Source: an uncultured Clostridia bacterium (GTDB lineage: Bacteria; Bacillota; Clostridia; Christensenellales; CAG-138). Taken from it: a stretch of DNA of 64,000 bases. Location of the stretch: contig CAMKES010000005.1 of assembly GCA_946411635.1 (NCBI GenBank), positions 38,700-102,699 on the forward strand. Reading direction: 5' to 3'. Of this stretch, positions 33,342 to 44,471 are shown in pieces (the stretch's first letter is position 1; each line of letters opens with the position of its first letter). The translations under genes and the position numbers were made by a program. The notes under the pieces are model-generated. The model worked only from the letters and a program-made list of their open reading frames with translations. It was not told the DNA's origin and made no database searches.

Positions 33342-34499
33342 ATGAGCAAGATCGTATTAAGTCATATTGATAAGTTTTACGGCGACAACCACGTTCTGCA
33401 CGACATCAACCTCACGATCGAGGACGGCGATTTCATGACCCTGCTCGGACCGTCCGGCTGCGGCAAAACCACAACGCTCCGCGTCGTATCCGGTCTTGAA
33501 AAGCCTCAGCACGGCACCATGACGATCGACGGCCATCCGGTCATCGACGCAGACGCCGCGTTCTATGAGGCGCCCTCCAAGCGCGGTCTGAACCTCGTGT
33601 TCCAGAGCTACGCGCTGTGGCCGCATATGACGGTGTTCCAGAACGTCGCGTTCGGTCTGAAGATCAAGAAAATGAAGAAGACCGAAATCGAGGAAACGGT
33701 CATGCGCGCGCTGACGACGATGCGGATCGAGGAGTACCGTGACCGGTATCCGAACGAACTCTCCGGCGGTCAGCAGCAGCGCGTCGCGATCGCGCGCGCC
33801 ATCGCATCGAGTCCGAAACTGCTTCTGCTCGACGAACCGCTTTCAAACCTCGACGCGCGTCTTCGCATCGACATGCGCGCGGAGCTCAAGCGTCTGCACA
33901 AGGAGACCGGCACCACGATCATCTACGTCACGCACGACCAGGTCGAAGCGCTGACGATGTCGACGAAGATCGCGCTGTTCAAGGAAGGCGAGATCTCCCA
34001 GATCGATACGCCGCTGGGTCTTTACACGAACCCGATCGATCTGCAGGCGGCCGACTTTATCGGCAACCCGCGCATCAACTTCATCGACGCAAAGGGCGTC
34101 TACAACGGCGACTCGCTTTCGGTCACGAGCGAATTCGGCACCTACGTCTTCCCGCACGAAACGCTGAAGCTTGACGAGGAGATCCCCGAGGGCGAAGAAT
34201 TTGAGTGCGTGCTGGGCCTCCGTCCCGAAATGGTCGATATCTACACCGAGGATCCGCATCACAAGAACACCGTCACGGCGAAGGTCTACGCAAACCAGCC
34301 GGCCGGCAGCGAAACGCTGATCACGTTGACGGTCGGGGACGTGGAATTCCTCGCGATCCAGGTCGGTCTCGTTGAATATGATATGAATCAGGACGTATTT
34401 GTCGTCTTGCATCCGGGCCGCATGAACGTGTATAATAAGAAGACGGGAAGGCTGATCAAATACGCAAAGACCAAGCATAAAGCAGGCATCGACGACTGA
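33342..34499 (+). CDS. ABC transporter ATP-binding protein (FbpC/PotA type)
   Basis: 385 residues. Walker A is GPSGCGKTT, the Q-loop lies at VFQSYALWPHMTV, the signature is LSGGQQQRVAIARA, Walker B is LLLLDEPLSNLD and the switch histidine is in YVTHDQVEA. A C-terminal TOBE-like regulatory region of about 140 residues follows. It drives import by the neighbouring fused permease. The gap to the permease is 32 bases with a GAAAGGA ribosome site. Confidence 0.94.
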   Translation: MSKIVLSHIDKFYGDNHVLHDINLTIEDGDFMTLLGPSGCGKTTTLRVVSGLEKPQHGTMTIDGHPVIDADAAFYEAPSKRGLNLVFQSYALWPHMTVFQNVAFGLKIKKMKKTEIEETVMRALTTMRIEEYRDRYPNELSGGQQQRVAIARAIASSPKLLLLDEPLSNLDARLRIDMRAELKRLHKETGTTIIYVTHDQVEALTMSTKIALFKEGEISQIDTPLGLYTNPIDLQAADFIGNPRINFIDAKGVYNGDSLSVTSEFGTYVFPHETLKLDEEIPEGEEFECVLGLRPEMVDIYTEDPHHKNTVTAKVYANQPAGSETLITLTVGDVEFLAIQVGLVEYDMNQDVFVVLHPGRMNVYNKKTGRLIKYAKTKHKAGIDD

Positions 34500-34544
34500 C
34501 GCCTTTCTCCCGAACGACACCTTAAAGAAAGGAAAGAACGCAGA

Positions 34545-35837
34545 ATGAAAAAGATCCTTGCAATCCTTCTTGCACTGACGATGACGCTCGCGCTGTTCGC
34601 GTGTTCCAACACGCCGGCGGGCAGCAACGACAAGAAGATCGTCACCGGCGTCGACGCGATCGACCTGATCGGCGAAGACGGCATCGACTGGAACCATATG
34701 TCTTCCGAAGAGCTGTATGAGATGGCGAAGAAAGAGGGCGGCTCGATCACGATCTATTCGACGACCGCGGACGCCGACACCGCGAGAAAGTATTTCCGCG
34801 ACGCATATCCCGATCTGACCGTCGAATACATCTCCTGCGACACGAACACCGTTATGCCCAAGATCGAGATGGAAGCACAGAGCGGAAACCCGATGGCGGA
34901 CGTGCTGATGGTCAAGGATGCTTCCGGCGAGATCTACAACGAGCTGGTGCTCTGGGACCTCGTGAAGATCTATTACCCCGCGGACGTTTGCGCGCACATC
35001 GCGCCTGAAATGCTCCAGTACGGTCTGCCGCTGTACTCCACTTTCAACCCGTGGTTCTATAACACGCGGATGTACGATTCCGTACCGATCGAGAGCTGGT
35101 GGGACATTGTCAAAGGCTACAACGTCGACACGCATTCCTATAAGGATGCGAACGGCAACGGCACGCAGTTCTGGACGATCTACTCGAAGGACATCACCGC
35201 TCCGTCGTACGCGGCGCTGTGGGCGCAGCTGATCACGGACAGCGACAAACTCAAGGCGCAGTATGAAACGCAGTACGGCGAGCCGCTGGTGTTCACCTAT
35301 CAAGATCACCTGCAGAATACGCCGGGCGTTATGGAACTTCCGGAGAACAATGCGGGCGTCGAGCTGTTCTGGCGCTTCTCGCAGATGACGATCACGCCGC
35401 TGGCGGACGGCGACGCGGTCGTGGAAGCGGTGCATGATTCCGTCAACGGACCGACGCTGGGCCTGTGCTCCGCTTCGAAGCTCGACAACTCCAAGCAGTC
35501 GATGGGTGAAAGCGGCATGGATATCGCATGGGTCACGGGGCTTCAGCCCTATACCGCGCAGGACGCGGCGGCGTATTCCTACGTCGTGACCGGCTGCGAC
35601 AATCCCGCAGGCGCGCGCCTGTTCATCCGCTTCATGATGGGAGACGCCGACGGGCAGAGCGGCTGCTACACCGTCTTCGACAAGCTCGGTCATTGGTCGA
35701 TCCGCGATGACGTGGAATACAAAAAGTCCGGCATCACCTTTGAAGAGGTCAACCTGACCGCGCCGAACTACGAACAGATCTACGCGAACTACCCGAACGT
35801 CAAAGCGTACTGGAACCTCTGGAACAGCACCCGATAA
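34545..35837 (+). CDS. Extracellular solute-binding lipoprotein (FbpA/AfuA-like)
   Basis: 430 residues. Lipoprotein signal MKKILAILLALTMTLALFAC with the lipobox LFAC, so it is tethered outside the membrane. The mature part has the periplasmic-binding-protein type 2 pattern: GSITIYSTTADADTARKYF, FRDAYPDLTVEYIS, GNPMADVLMVKDASGEIYN. FbpA-fold proteins bind Fe3+, thiamine, phosphonates or sugar phosphates. The typical tyrosine pair of iron binders is not evident. It is the receptor for the fused-permease importer encoded just before it. Confidence 0.9.
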   Translation: MKKILAILLALTMTLALFACSNTPAGSNDKKIVTGVDAIDLIGEDGIDWNHMSSEELYEMAKKEGGSITIYSTTADADTARKYFRDAYPDLTVEYISCDTNTVMPKIEMEAQSGNPMADVLMVKDASGEIYNELVLWDLVKIYYPADVCAHIAPEMLQYGLPLYSTFNPWFYNTRMYDSVPIESWWDIVKGYNVDTHSYKDANGNGTQFWTIYSKDITAPSYAALWAQLITDSDKLKAQYETQYGEPLVFTYQDHLQNTPGVMELPENNAGVELFWRFSQMTITPLADGDAVVEAVHDSVNGPTLGLCSASKLDNSKQSMGESGMDIAWVTGLQPYTAQDAAAYSYVVTGCDNPAGARLFIRFMMGDADGQSGCYTVFDKLGHWSIRDDVEYKKSGITFEEVNLTAPNYEQIYANYPNVKAYWNLWNSTR

Positions 35838-35844
35838 CCGGATG

Positions 35845-35880
35845 AACGCACCCCGCGGGGACAAAACGCACCCCGCGGGG
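35845..35880 (+). repeat. Two direct repeats AACGCACCCCGCGGGG
   Basis: Two exact 16-base copies (35845-35860 and 35865-35880) at 20-base spacing, each containing the palindrome CCCCGCGGGG. They fill the gap between the binding-protein stop and the next start, and the last GGGG may act as ribosome site. Function unknown. Confidence 0.6.
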
Positions 35881-35885
35881 CGCAA

Positions 35886-36437
35886 ATGGATCGTATGGCA
35901 AAGGAACGTTCAAAACTGCAGAGATGGATCGACGACGTTACGCGCGCGCTGTTCCTCGACGAGAACGGCAAGCCGAAGAGCGCGACGTTTCTGTACGCTT
36001 TCCTGCTGGCAATCATGTATGCCGGCGTGTATGCCGCCGCCTATCTGCTTTTGCTCGATCCGCTGAACAACGCGCTGTCGGGCCTGCCTGTTTTTTGGCA
36101 GAACGTTCTCGAATACCTGATCCCGGCGCTGGTCGGAAGCGTACCCTGCGTGCTTCTGATCTTCGCCTTCCGCGGCGAGAACAAGCGGCTCGTGCCGAAT
36201 GCGTACCTTTGGCTTGCCGCCTTCTTCGTCCTGACGTTTTTCGGAGAACTCCTGATTATCAACTGGTCGGACGCAGCGACGGAACTGCATCTGTTCTTCG
36301 TGATCATCGGTCTCCCCCTCCTGGTTTCGATCGTATGCGGCGGTGTTCCTGCGTTTCTGCTGTACCGCCGTGTGCTGAAAAAACGTGCCGCCGAACAGGA
36401 ACAGGCGCCTCACCGTCCCTCCTTCTACAACACCTGA
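35886..36437 (+). CDS. Four-helix membrane protein of unknown function
   Basis: 183 residues with a basic N-terminus and about four transmembrane helices (ATFLYAFLLAIMYAGVYAAA, EYLIPALVGSVPCVLLIFA, LWLAAFFVLTFFGELLI, FFVIIGLPLLVSIVCGGVPA). No family is recognised. It lies 49 bases after the binding protein and 3 bases before the metallo-hydrolase gene, so it is in the transporter operon and may be an accessory membrane component. The annotated start is the ATG at 35886; a second ATG four codons on is possible. Confidence 0.72.
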   Translation: MDRMAKERSKLQRWIDDVTRALFLDENGKPKSATFLYAFLLAIMYAGVYAAAYLLLLDPLNNALSGLPVFWQNVLEYLIPALVGSVPCVLLIFAFRGENKRLVPNAYLWLAAFFVLTFFGELLIINWSDAATELHLFFVIIGLPLLVSIVCGGVPAFLLYRRVLKKRAAEQEQAPHRPSFYNT

Positions 36438-36440
36438 GCC

Positions 36441-37394
36441 ATGCTGGAACTGTTTTTCTGCAACGTCGGCGACGGCGACGCGATCCTGATCCGGGAACGC
36501 AGACCGGACCGGCCGGATTATACGGTGCTCGTTGACTGCGGCAGACCGTTCCTCGAACCTGCCGAGGGTTCGCTCCGCAAGGAAGCGATCTGCTATCTCA
36601 AAGCGCGCGGGATCGATCATATCGATCGCATCATCCTCACGCACCTGCATATTGACCACATCGGCGGAACAATGCGGATCCTGAACGCGATCGGAACCGA
36701 TCGCATCGACGCCGCCTATCTGCCTCCCGAGGATGCTGAGTGGATCACACCGTCTTTTACCTCCGTCGACAAGACGCAGAACGGACTGTGTCATATGCTG
36801 AACATCTTCCTGGACATCGTGAACGATGCGCATGCGCGCGGCGTCCGCACCGAACGCGTCCGTGCGGGAAACGAAATGCTGACGGACCGGCTGTCCGTTG
36901 CGCCGATCCTTGCGCGCCGGGAGATTCTCGACCGGCAGCGGCGCGTGTTTGACGCGCTGTACCGGGGCGAGCCGGTCGATCCGGACGAACGGTACCGGGC
37001 GGCGAAGCAGCGCAACCTGTCGAGTCTGATGCTCCGCTTCACCTACGCGGGCCGCAGCGTGCTGATCACGGGCGACCGGTACGCCGCCGACTGGGAAGAC
37101 GAGGCTTCGGATCCATGCGACGTGCTGAAGGTGCCGCATCACGGCGACCCGAAGTCCATGACGGAAGCGCTCCTTCCGAAGCTGTCCCCGCAGATCGCGG
37201 TGATCTCGTGCCAGAACGATCCTTTTGCGAAAAAAGACCGCCCGAACGCGCAGATCGTCGAACTGCTTCAGAGCCGCGTGCCGCAGGTGCTCTGCACGGA
37301 GAACAAGCCACTGCCGACGCTCGCCGCGTCGACGCACAACGGCATCCGCGTTACGATCGCCGACGACGGCGCGATCGCGTGCGAAACGGAATAA
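36441..37394 (+). CDS. Metallo-beta-lactamase-fold hydrolase (ComEC C-domain-like)
   Basis: 317 residues. N-terminal FFCNVGDGDAILI is the ComEC-type opening; the metal-binding motif is THLHIDHIGG (HxHxDH), and later ligands are in VLITGDRYAADWE and LKVPHHGDPKSM. No membrane segments, so it is a soluble enzyme. Relatives are nucleases or phosphodiesterases. Its start follows the membrane protein by three bases, implying coupled translation. In this operon a phosphodiesterase or phosphatase role is plausible but not shown. Confidence 0.82.
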   Translation: MLELFFCNVGDGDAILIRERRPDRPDYTVLVDCGRPFLEPAEGSLRKEAICYLKARGIDHIDRIILTHLHIDHIGGTMRILNAIGTDRIDAAYLPPEDAEWITPSFTSVDKTQNGLCHMLNIFLDIVNDAHARGVRTERVRAGNEMLTDRLSVAPILARREILDRQRRVFDALYRGEPVDPDERYRAAKQRNLSSLMLRFTYAGRSVLITGDRYAADWEDEASDPCDVLKVPHHGDPKSMTEALLPKLSPQIAVISCQNDPFAKKDRPNAQIVELLQSRVPQVLCTENKPLPTLAASTHNGIRVTIADDGAIACETE

Positions 37395-37463
37395 CGGTTG
37401 ATCTTCCGCCCTGCGGCGGAATGCAATACAAACACAAGATCAATAAACAAGAGGAGGCTTATC

Positions 37464-39005
37464 ATGAAAAAGGTACTTTCCATCATGCTGGTTCTGCTGA
37501 TGGCGCTTTCGCTCTTCGCATGCACGAAGTCGGAAGATCCCAAGACGCCGGAACAGCCGACCGAAGCGCCCGCTGCCCCGACCGAGGCGCCCGCTGATCC
37601 GACCGCGGAACCGGTCGCACCCGAAGCCGCGTATGAGGGCATCGCGCTGCAGCTCAAGAACAAGACCGGCAAGACGGTCGACGCGCTGTATATCTATCCC
37701 GTCGGAGAGGACATCGGCAACAGCGTTGTCGAAGCCGGCTGGAAGGATAAGGACGTCGATGCGGACCATTATGAGCAGTTCATTTACATCGTCCGCGAAG
37801 CCGGCAAGGACATGGAAGTCAAAGTCGTCTTCGACGACGGCGAAGCGGCGATCTGGACGGTCGGCAAGCTTGCGATGTATGAAGAGCTGTCCTTCAAGAA
37901 GGGCACCGAAGTGGAGAACTGGGAACATGAAGCCGTGAAAGATGAAGACAAGCCGCAGTGCGACCTCGTTGCGGCCGTCGGCAAAACCGCGGACAACTTC
38001 TATCCCGGCTACGAACTGATCCCCATCGAGTTCAAGAACAAGACCGCCAAGAACATTACCGGCGTATGGTTCTATGAAGAAGGCGGCAAGGCGGAAGACT
38101 ACAACAACATGATCGACTACCTCTATGCGGCAGACGGTTCCAAGATGGCGTCCCTCATGCCCGGCAAAGCCAAGGAAGGCGGCATGTACCTCTTCAAGTG
38201 CTTCATCCGCCCGCACACCGACAATTATTATCTGTATGTTACGTTTGACGACGGAACGGACATCACCTATCCGATCGAAGGCTGGTTCAATCCGGACGGC
38301 GACGGTCATCTGCCCAACGAGATCTCTCTGAAGAACGCGGAAGACAAGTACGACATCAAAGTCCAGTACGACGACGGCGTTCCGGAACCGATCGATTATC
38401 TTGCAGAATCGCTTGCAAAGGGCTACGTGGTCGATCAGTGGTATCCGACCTTCACGGCCGTAACGGTCGATCCGGCGGAAGTCGAAGCGGCGAAAGCGGA
38501 GCTCGCGAAGATCCCGGTTCCCGCAGCCGAAGAGCCGGACGAGCCGGTTGAGCCCGATGCGCCTGTCGAGCCCGGAGAGCCCTCCGCGGAAGTTCCGGAA
38601 GGGTACACCGGTCTCCATCTGATGGTCAAGAACAAGTCCGGCAAGGACATCGCGAAGATCTATCTCTTCCCGAACGGCGAAGACAAGGGCAAGAACATCT
38701 TCAAGACGCTTGCGGAGGTCCTCCCGACCGAGGATGAAAGCGTCGAGGGCAAGCCGCACGAGATCTTCGTCTACGTGCTGCGCGAGACGGCGAAGCTCGG
38801 CGCAATGACGCTTCGCGTCCGCTACGTGGACGAGACCGAAGTCGACTATGAGCTGGATCCGCTCGAGGACTACACCTCGTTCTCCATCAAGGCGGACGAG
38901 TTCAAACAGAAGGTCGCCGACGACGCCGAAGACATCGCGGCAATGGACGCGGTCGCCGCGGCGGGCGTTTCCACCGACGGCGAGACCTTCGAACCGATCG
39001 GATAA
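37464..39005 (+). CDS. Lipoprotein with three repeated beta domains, unknown function
   Basis: 513 residues; ATG at 37464 with GAGGAGG upstream. Lipoprotein signal ends LSLFACTKSED. A Pro/Glu/Ala linker follows, then three homologous domains beginning IALQLKNKTGKTVDALYIYP, IPIEFKNKTAKNITGVWFYE and LHLMVKNKSGKDIAKIYLFP, the last two separated by another acidic Pro-rich linker. The pattern (KNKTGK, then VVFDDG / VTFDDG / VRYVDE) suggests small beta-sandwich modules for binding at the cell surface. I recognise no named family. It lies in the transporter operon. Confidence 0.8.
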   Translation: MKKVLSIMLVLLMALSLFACTKSEDPKTPEQPTEAPAAPTEAPADPTAEPVAPEAAYEGIALQLKNKTGKTVDALYIYPVGEDIGNSVVEAGWKDKDVDADHYEQFIYIVREAGKDMEVKVVFDDGEAAIWTVGKLAMYEELSFKKGTEVENWEHEAVKDEDKPQCDLVAAVGKTADNFYPGYELIPIEFKNKTAKNITGVWFYEEGGKAEDYNNMIDYLYAADGSKMASLMPGKAKEGGMYLFKCFIRPHTDNYYLYVTFDDGTDITYPIEGWFNPDGDGHLPNEISLKNAEDKYDIKVQYDDGVPEPIDYLAESLAKGYVVDQWYPTFTAVTVDPAEVEAAKAELAKIPVPAAEEPDEPVEPDAPVEPGEPSAEVPEGYTGLHLMVKNKSGKDIAKIYLFPNGEDKGKNIFKTLAEVLPTEDESVEGKPHEIFVYVLRETAKLGAMTLRVRYVDETEVDYELDPLEDYTSFSIKADEFKQKVADDAEDIAAMDAVAAAGVSTDGETFEPIG

Positions 39006-39090
39006 ACGATACGGACGACAGCGCGGAGCGCGGCGGTTTTTTCGCCGCCTCCGCATTCAAACTTACGTTGAGACGGAAAGGAGCGTACGT

Positions 39091-42063
39091 ATGAAACGAA
39101 CTTTGGCGTGGATGCTGGCGGTTTTTCTGATCTGCGGGCTTCTTCCCGTCTGTGCCGTCGCGGAGAGTGAAACCGCGTGGTGGGAGCAGGATTACTGGGA
39201 AACGGACACGCTGCTGGAACTCGGCGCCGAGCTTCCGACCTATCATCCGGACGGCGGTTATTACGAGATCGCTTCGCCCGGGCAGCTCCTGTATCTGACC
39301 GGTCTCTGGAAGCCGGAGGATACGAACGGAGACGGCGCGCCGGACGCGCCGTGCAACGGAACGTATGTATTGACGGCCGATCTCGATATGGCGCCGCTGC
39401 AGGAACAGATCGGCGCGATCCTGACCGACCGGAACGACGGGGAGACGAAGGGCTACATCCCTCCGATCGCCGCGACGGTGGACGGAGATGAAAGCGAAGG
39501 CGTGCACTGCGCGTTCTTCGGCACGTTCGACGGACAGGGGCATGCGATCCGAAACCTGCGCGTCGTTCGGATGGGCGCGAAGTACTGCGGTCTGTTCGGC
39601 AATATCGGGCATGATTTCGGGCAGGGATATGTAAAGGACCTTGCGATCCTCGACGCCGAGATCGTCGGGCTCTCGTCCTGCGGCATTCTTGCCGGCGGAC
39701 TCTACGGCGATGCGGACAACATCGTCTGCACGGGCACGATCGACTGCATGGAAAAGAACGCGGGCGGGCTTGCCGGCAAGATCAAGAAGAACGATAACGG
39801 CTATATCGGCGTCGCGCGCAACTGCTTCGTATACTGCGACATCGTCGTACGCGGCAAGGGCGTCGAGAACGGCGCAGCGGGCGGCGTTACCGCTTCCTGC
39901 TCCGGCGGCGGACAGGTCGTAAACTGCTACGCCGGCGGTTCGATCCGCATCGAAGGCGAGGAAGCGGACAGCGTCGGCGGTATCGTGGGCAATCTCAAGG
40001 GCGGCACGGCGATCGACAACAATGTCATGCTGCTCACTGTAATCGACGGCGAGGAGGACAGCCAGAATATCGGCTTCCTCTGCGGAAACTACGGCGGCGA
40101 TTCCGGTTCGCACATCCACAACAATTATGTTTTTGACGGCACGCGGCTTTCGGGCGGCGCGGCGAGCGCGCATCCGGAAAGCGCGGCATTCGAGACCGTT
40201 TCCGGTGACACGATCCGGAGCCGGTCGTTCTTCCCGGACCGTCTCGGCTGGGATTTCGATTCCGTTTGGACCTGGGTCGGCGATGAGAACGACGGCTATC
40301 CGATGATCCGGGCGTTTGCGGAAAGCGTCGACCTGAGCGAACGCATCCGGAACGACCTCATGCTGAGATCCCCGGCGTTCCGGCTGACGGAGCCCATGGT
40401 GAACAGCGCGTTTTCGGGCGATCCCGTCGTGATCGGAACGCAGCTCGTTCTTCCGGAAGGCATGACTGCCGGAAACGCGACGCTGATGCTCGGCACGTCC
40501 AAGAAGCGCTCCGCCTGCACCGAAGCGGTTCCGATGGAGCCGACCGAAACCGGTTTTGCGGCGACGATCACGCCGGAGATCGGTACGTATTACTATTACT
40601 GCACGGCGGAGGTCGACGGACGCAAGCTGACATTCCCGACCGAAGGCACGATGCGCCTCGACGTCGTGTCTGAGACGGTGCGCTTTATTCCCGAGCAGCT
40701 CACGCTGACGCCCGGCGCGACCGTTACGGAAATGGGCTTCAACTGGATCACTGCGGCAGATGGGCTCGATGCGGAACTGCGCTGGCGCAAAGCCGGTGAG
40801 AATACGTGGAACCGGGAGCCCGTGACCGAGATCGAGCGCATCAGCGTGCGCGGCGACCGCGGCACCTTTACCTGCTATTCGTACGACCTCAGGGGACTTG
40901 AGCCGGGTACGGACTACGAGTATATGGCGGTCACGAACGACGGCAGCGCCGACTATCAGAGCGCAGTATACACGTTCCGCACGCTGCCGGGCGAAAAGGA
41001 ATTCTCCTTCGTCGTGATCTCCGACCTGCAGGCAACCAACGAGGAAGGCTATCTTCCCTACTATTACACCGCGAAAGCGTTTCTGACCGACACGCTGCAT
41101 CCGGACTTCGTTGTAAACCTCGGCGACCTGACCGAGGATGACACGACTGCGGAATGGCAGTACCTGTTCGAGGTGCTCGGCGAGATCGTCGCAACGACGC
41201 CGACCGCATTCGTTCCCGGCAATCATGAATCCAAAGGCGACGTGATCTACTCGCACTTCAAGGGCCGCACGAACCTGCCGCAGGGCATCGACGATCCGAT
41301 CCTTGCGGAAACGACCTCCTCATTCGTCGTCGGCGACGTATGCTTCGTAACGCTGAACACCGAGCCGTACACCGGCGTCGACGGCGCGAACGCGGCGAAC
41401 GACAAGATTGCCTTCTACGAACAGGAGAAAGCATGGGCGAAGGAGGTCTTCGACGCGTCCGGCTGCAGGTACCGCATCATCGTTGCGCATGCAGGACTCG
41501 TGCAGGACGATCCGGTCGCGACCGCGTTCCTCGAACAGATGTGCGAAGAGCTTCACGTGGACCTGTACTTCAACGGACATATCCACAACTACTTCCGCGC
41601 AACCGTGAACGGCAGAGGCGAGAAGGCCGATCCCGGCGACGCAACGACCTTCGTGACCACCAGCCCGATGGGCATGAAATTCGACGATTACGACGGCGAA
41701 CTGGACGGTGTTCTGGGCTTCCAGACCGGCGGTCACTCCGACGAGCGCCAGTACTTCACGTACGTTGAGGTCAGGGAGGACGGCATTACCGTTACCGCCT
41801 ATCAGCGGACGCAGGCGGGCGATGCAAGCATTACGAAGTGCGGCGACTACACGGTGATCGACTCCTTTGCGATCAGAAAGGCTTCTCAGGAACCCGAACC
41901 GGCCGAACCCACGGCGGCGCCTTCGGACGAACCCGCGGCGGAGCCCGCGAAAAGCGGCGTCTCGCCCGTCGTCTGGGTCCTGATCGGTGTCGGCGCGGCG
42001 GCTGCCGCGGCGTTCGCGGCGGTCTTCGTCATCCGCAGAAAGAAGCGCGGCGCGGACGCATAA
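39091..42063 (+). CDS. Surface-anchored metallophosphoesterase with GLUG-like and purple-acid-phosphatase-like domains
   Basis: 990 residues; ATG 39091 with AAAGGAG. Signal peptide 1-25, then a GLUG/right-handed-helix-like region (about 60-340: GTFDGQGHAIRNLRVV, GGLAGKIKKNDNG, GGIVGNLKGGTA), a fibronectin-like purple-acid-phosphatase N-domain (about 540-635) and a calcineurin-like catalytic domain: ISDLQA near 644, NLGDLTED near 675, PGNHES near 709, VAHAGL, FNGHIHNYF near 828. A Pro/Glu linker leads to one C-terminal transmembrane helix and RRKKR anchor. It would hydrolyse phosphate esters outside the cell. Within the transporter operon it may release or trim the imported substrate. Confidence 0.86.
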   Translation: MKRTLAWMLAVFLICGLLPVCAVAESETAWWEQDYWETDTLLELGAELPTYHPDGGYYEIASPGQLLYLTGLWKPEDTNGDGAPDAPCNGTYVLTADLDMAPLQEQIGAILTDRNDGETKGYIPPIAATVDGDESEGVHCAFFGTFDGQGHAIRNLRVVRMGAKYCGLFGNIGHDFGQGYVKDLAILDAEIVGLSSCGILAGGLYGDADNIVCTGTIDCMEKNAGGLAGKIKKNDNGYIGVARNCFVYCDIVVRGKGVENGAAGGVTASCSGGGQVVNCYAGGSIRIEGEEADSVGGIVGNLKGGTAIDNNVMLLTVIDGEEDSQNIGFLCGNYGGDSGSHIHNNYVFDGTRLSGGAASAHPESAAFETVSGDTIRSRSFFPDRLGWDFDSVWTWVGDENDGYPMIRAFAESVDLSERIRNDLMLRSPAFRLTEPMVNSAFSGDPVVIGTQLVLPEGMTAGNATLMLGTSKKRSACTEAVPMEPTETGFAATITPEIGTYYYYCTAEVDGRKLTFPTEGTMRLDVVSETVRFIPEQLTLTPGATVTEMGFNWITAADGLDAELRWRKAGENTWNREPVTEIERISVRGDRGTFTCYSYDLRGLEPGTDYEYMAVTNDGSADYQSAVYTFRTLPGEKEFSFVVISDLQATNEEGYLPYYYTAKAFLTDTLHPDFVVNLGDLTEDDTTAEWQYLFEVLGEIVATTPTAFVPGNHESKGDVIYSHFKGRTNLPQGIDDPILAETTSSFVVGDVCFVTLNTEPYTGVDGANAANDKIAFYEQEKAWAKEVFDASGCRYRIIVAHAGLVQDDPVATAFLEQMCEELHVDLYFNGHIHNYFRATVNGRGEKADPGDATTFVTTSPMGMKFDDYDGELDGVLGFQTGGHSDERQYFTYVEVREDGITVTAYQRTQAGDASITKCGDYTVIDSFAIRKASQEPEPAEPTAAPSDEPAAEPAKSGVSPVVWVLIGVGAAAAAAFAAVFVIRRKKRGADA

Positions 42064-42080
42064 TTCCGCGCAGATTTTCC

Positions 42081-42137
42081 GGCGTCTGTCCATTCGCTCC
42101 GATCGGATGAACGGACCGAGACGCCGAACTTTTTTTC
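42081..42137 (+). terminator. Terminator of the HAD-ABC transporter operon
   Basis: Imperfect stem: GGCGTCTGTCC (42081-42091) pairs with GGACCGAGACGCC (42113-42125) around a bulge, followed by ACTTTTTTT. It separates the operon from hppA. Confidence 0.6.
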
Positions 42138-42145
42138 GTCCGTTA

Positions 42146-42159
42146 CGCAAACGTTTACG
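42146..42159. promoter_or_regulatory. LacI-type operator 3 (hppA)
   Basis: CGCAAACGTTTACG, one mismatch from the perfect palindrome, 52 bases before the hppA start. Unlike the other four sites, no clear TTGACA-17-TATAAT promoter is visible beside it, so the promoter is weak or activator-dependent. Confidence 0.7.
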
Positions 42160-42211
42160 AAGTATCGGAAGCGGAACGGTGAAGAGCAATAACAAAGGAA
42201 AAGAGGTATTT

Positions 42212-44368
<2,157 letters not shown>

Positions 44369-44386
44369 ATTCCTCCTTATCTGTGC

Positions 44387-44424
44387 AAAGGATCGCTCCC
44401 GTTTTCGGGAGCGATCCTTTGTTA
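44387..44424 (+). terminator. Terminator of hppA
   Basis: Fifteen-base perfect stem AAAGGATCGCTCCCG (44387-44401) / CGGGAGCGATCCTTT (44406-44420), TTTT loop, then GTTA. Confidence 0.88.
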
Positions 44425-44425
44425 T

Positions 44426-44459
44426 ACAAAAAGACCCGATCCGTGCGGATCGGGTCTTT
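44426..44459 (-). terminator. Terminator of the 15-gene catabolic operon
   Basis: Thirteen-base stem AAAGACCCGATCC (44430-44442) / GGATCGGGTCTTT (44447-44459), GTGC loop, with extra A residues at 44428-44429 giving a U tract on the minus strand. It follows the iolD stop by 12 bases. Confidence 0.88.
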
Positions 44460-44471
44460 CGGGTTCGGAAC

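Noticed and set aside
31468..35837. Iron(III) uptake as the function of the ABC importer
   Set aside because: The family name suggests iron, but no Fur-box-like sequence is seen and the operon is under the catabolic operator.
37399..37416. TTCCGCC/GGCGGAA hairpin before the lipoprotein gene as a terminator
   Set aside because: No T run follows and the genes appear to be one operon; it may be a minor RNA structure only.
38902..41256. A 784-codon minus-strand frame opposite the phosphoesterase gene
   Set aside because: Antisense shadow; the plus-strand protein has a signal peptide, metal-binding motifs and anchor.
42120..42165. A strong promoter for hppA beside operator 3
   Set aside because: No hexamer pair with 16-18 base spacing better than three matches each was found, so no promoter is annotated.
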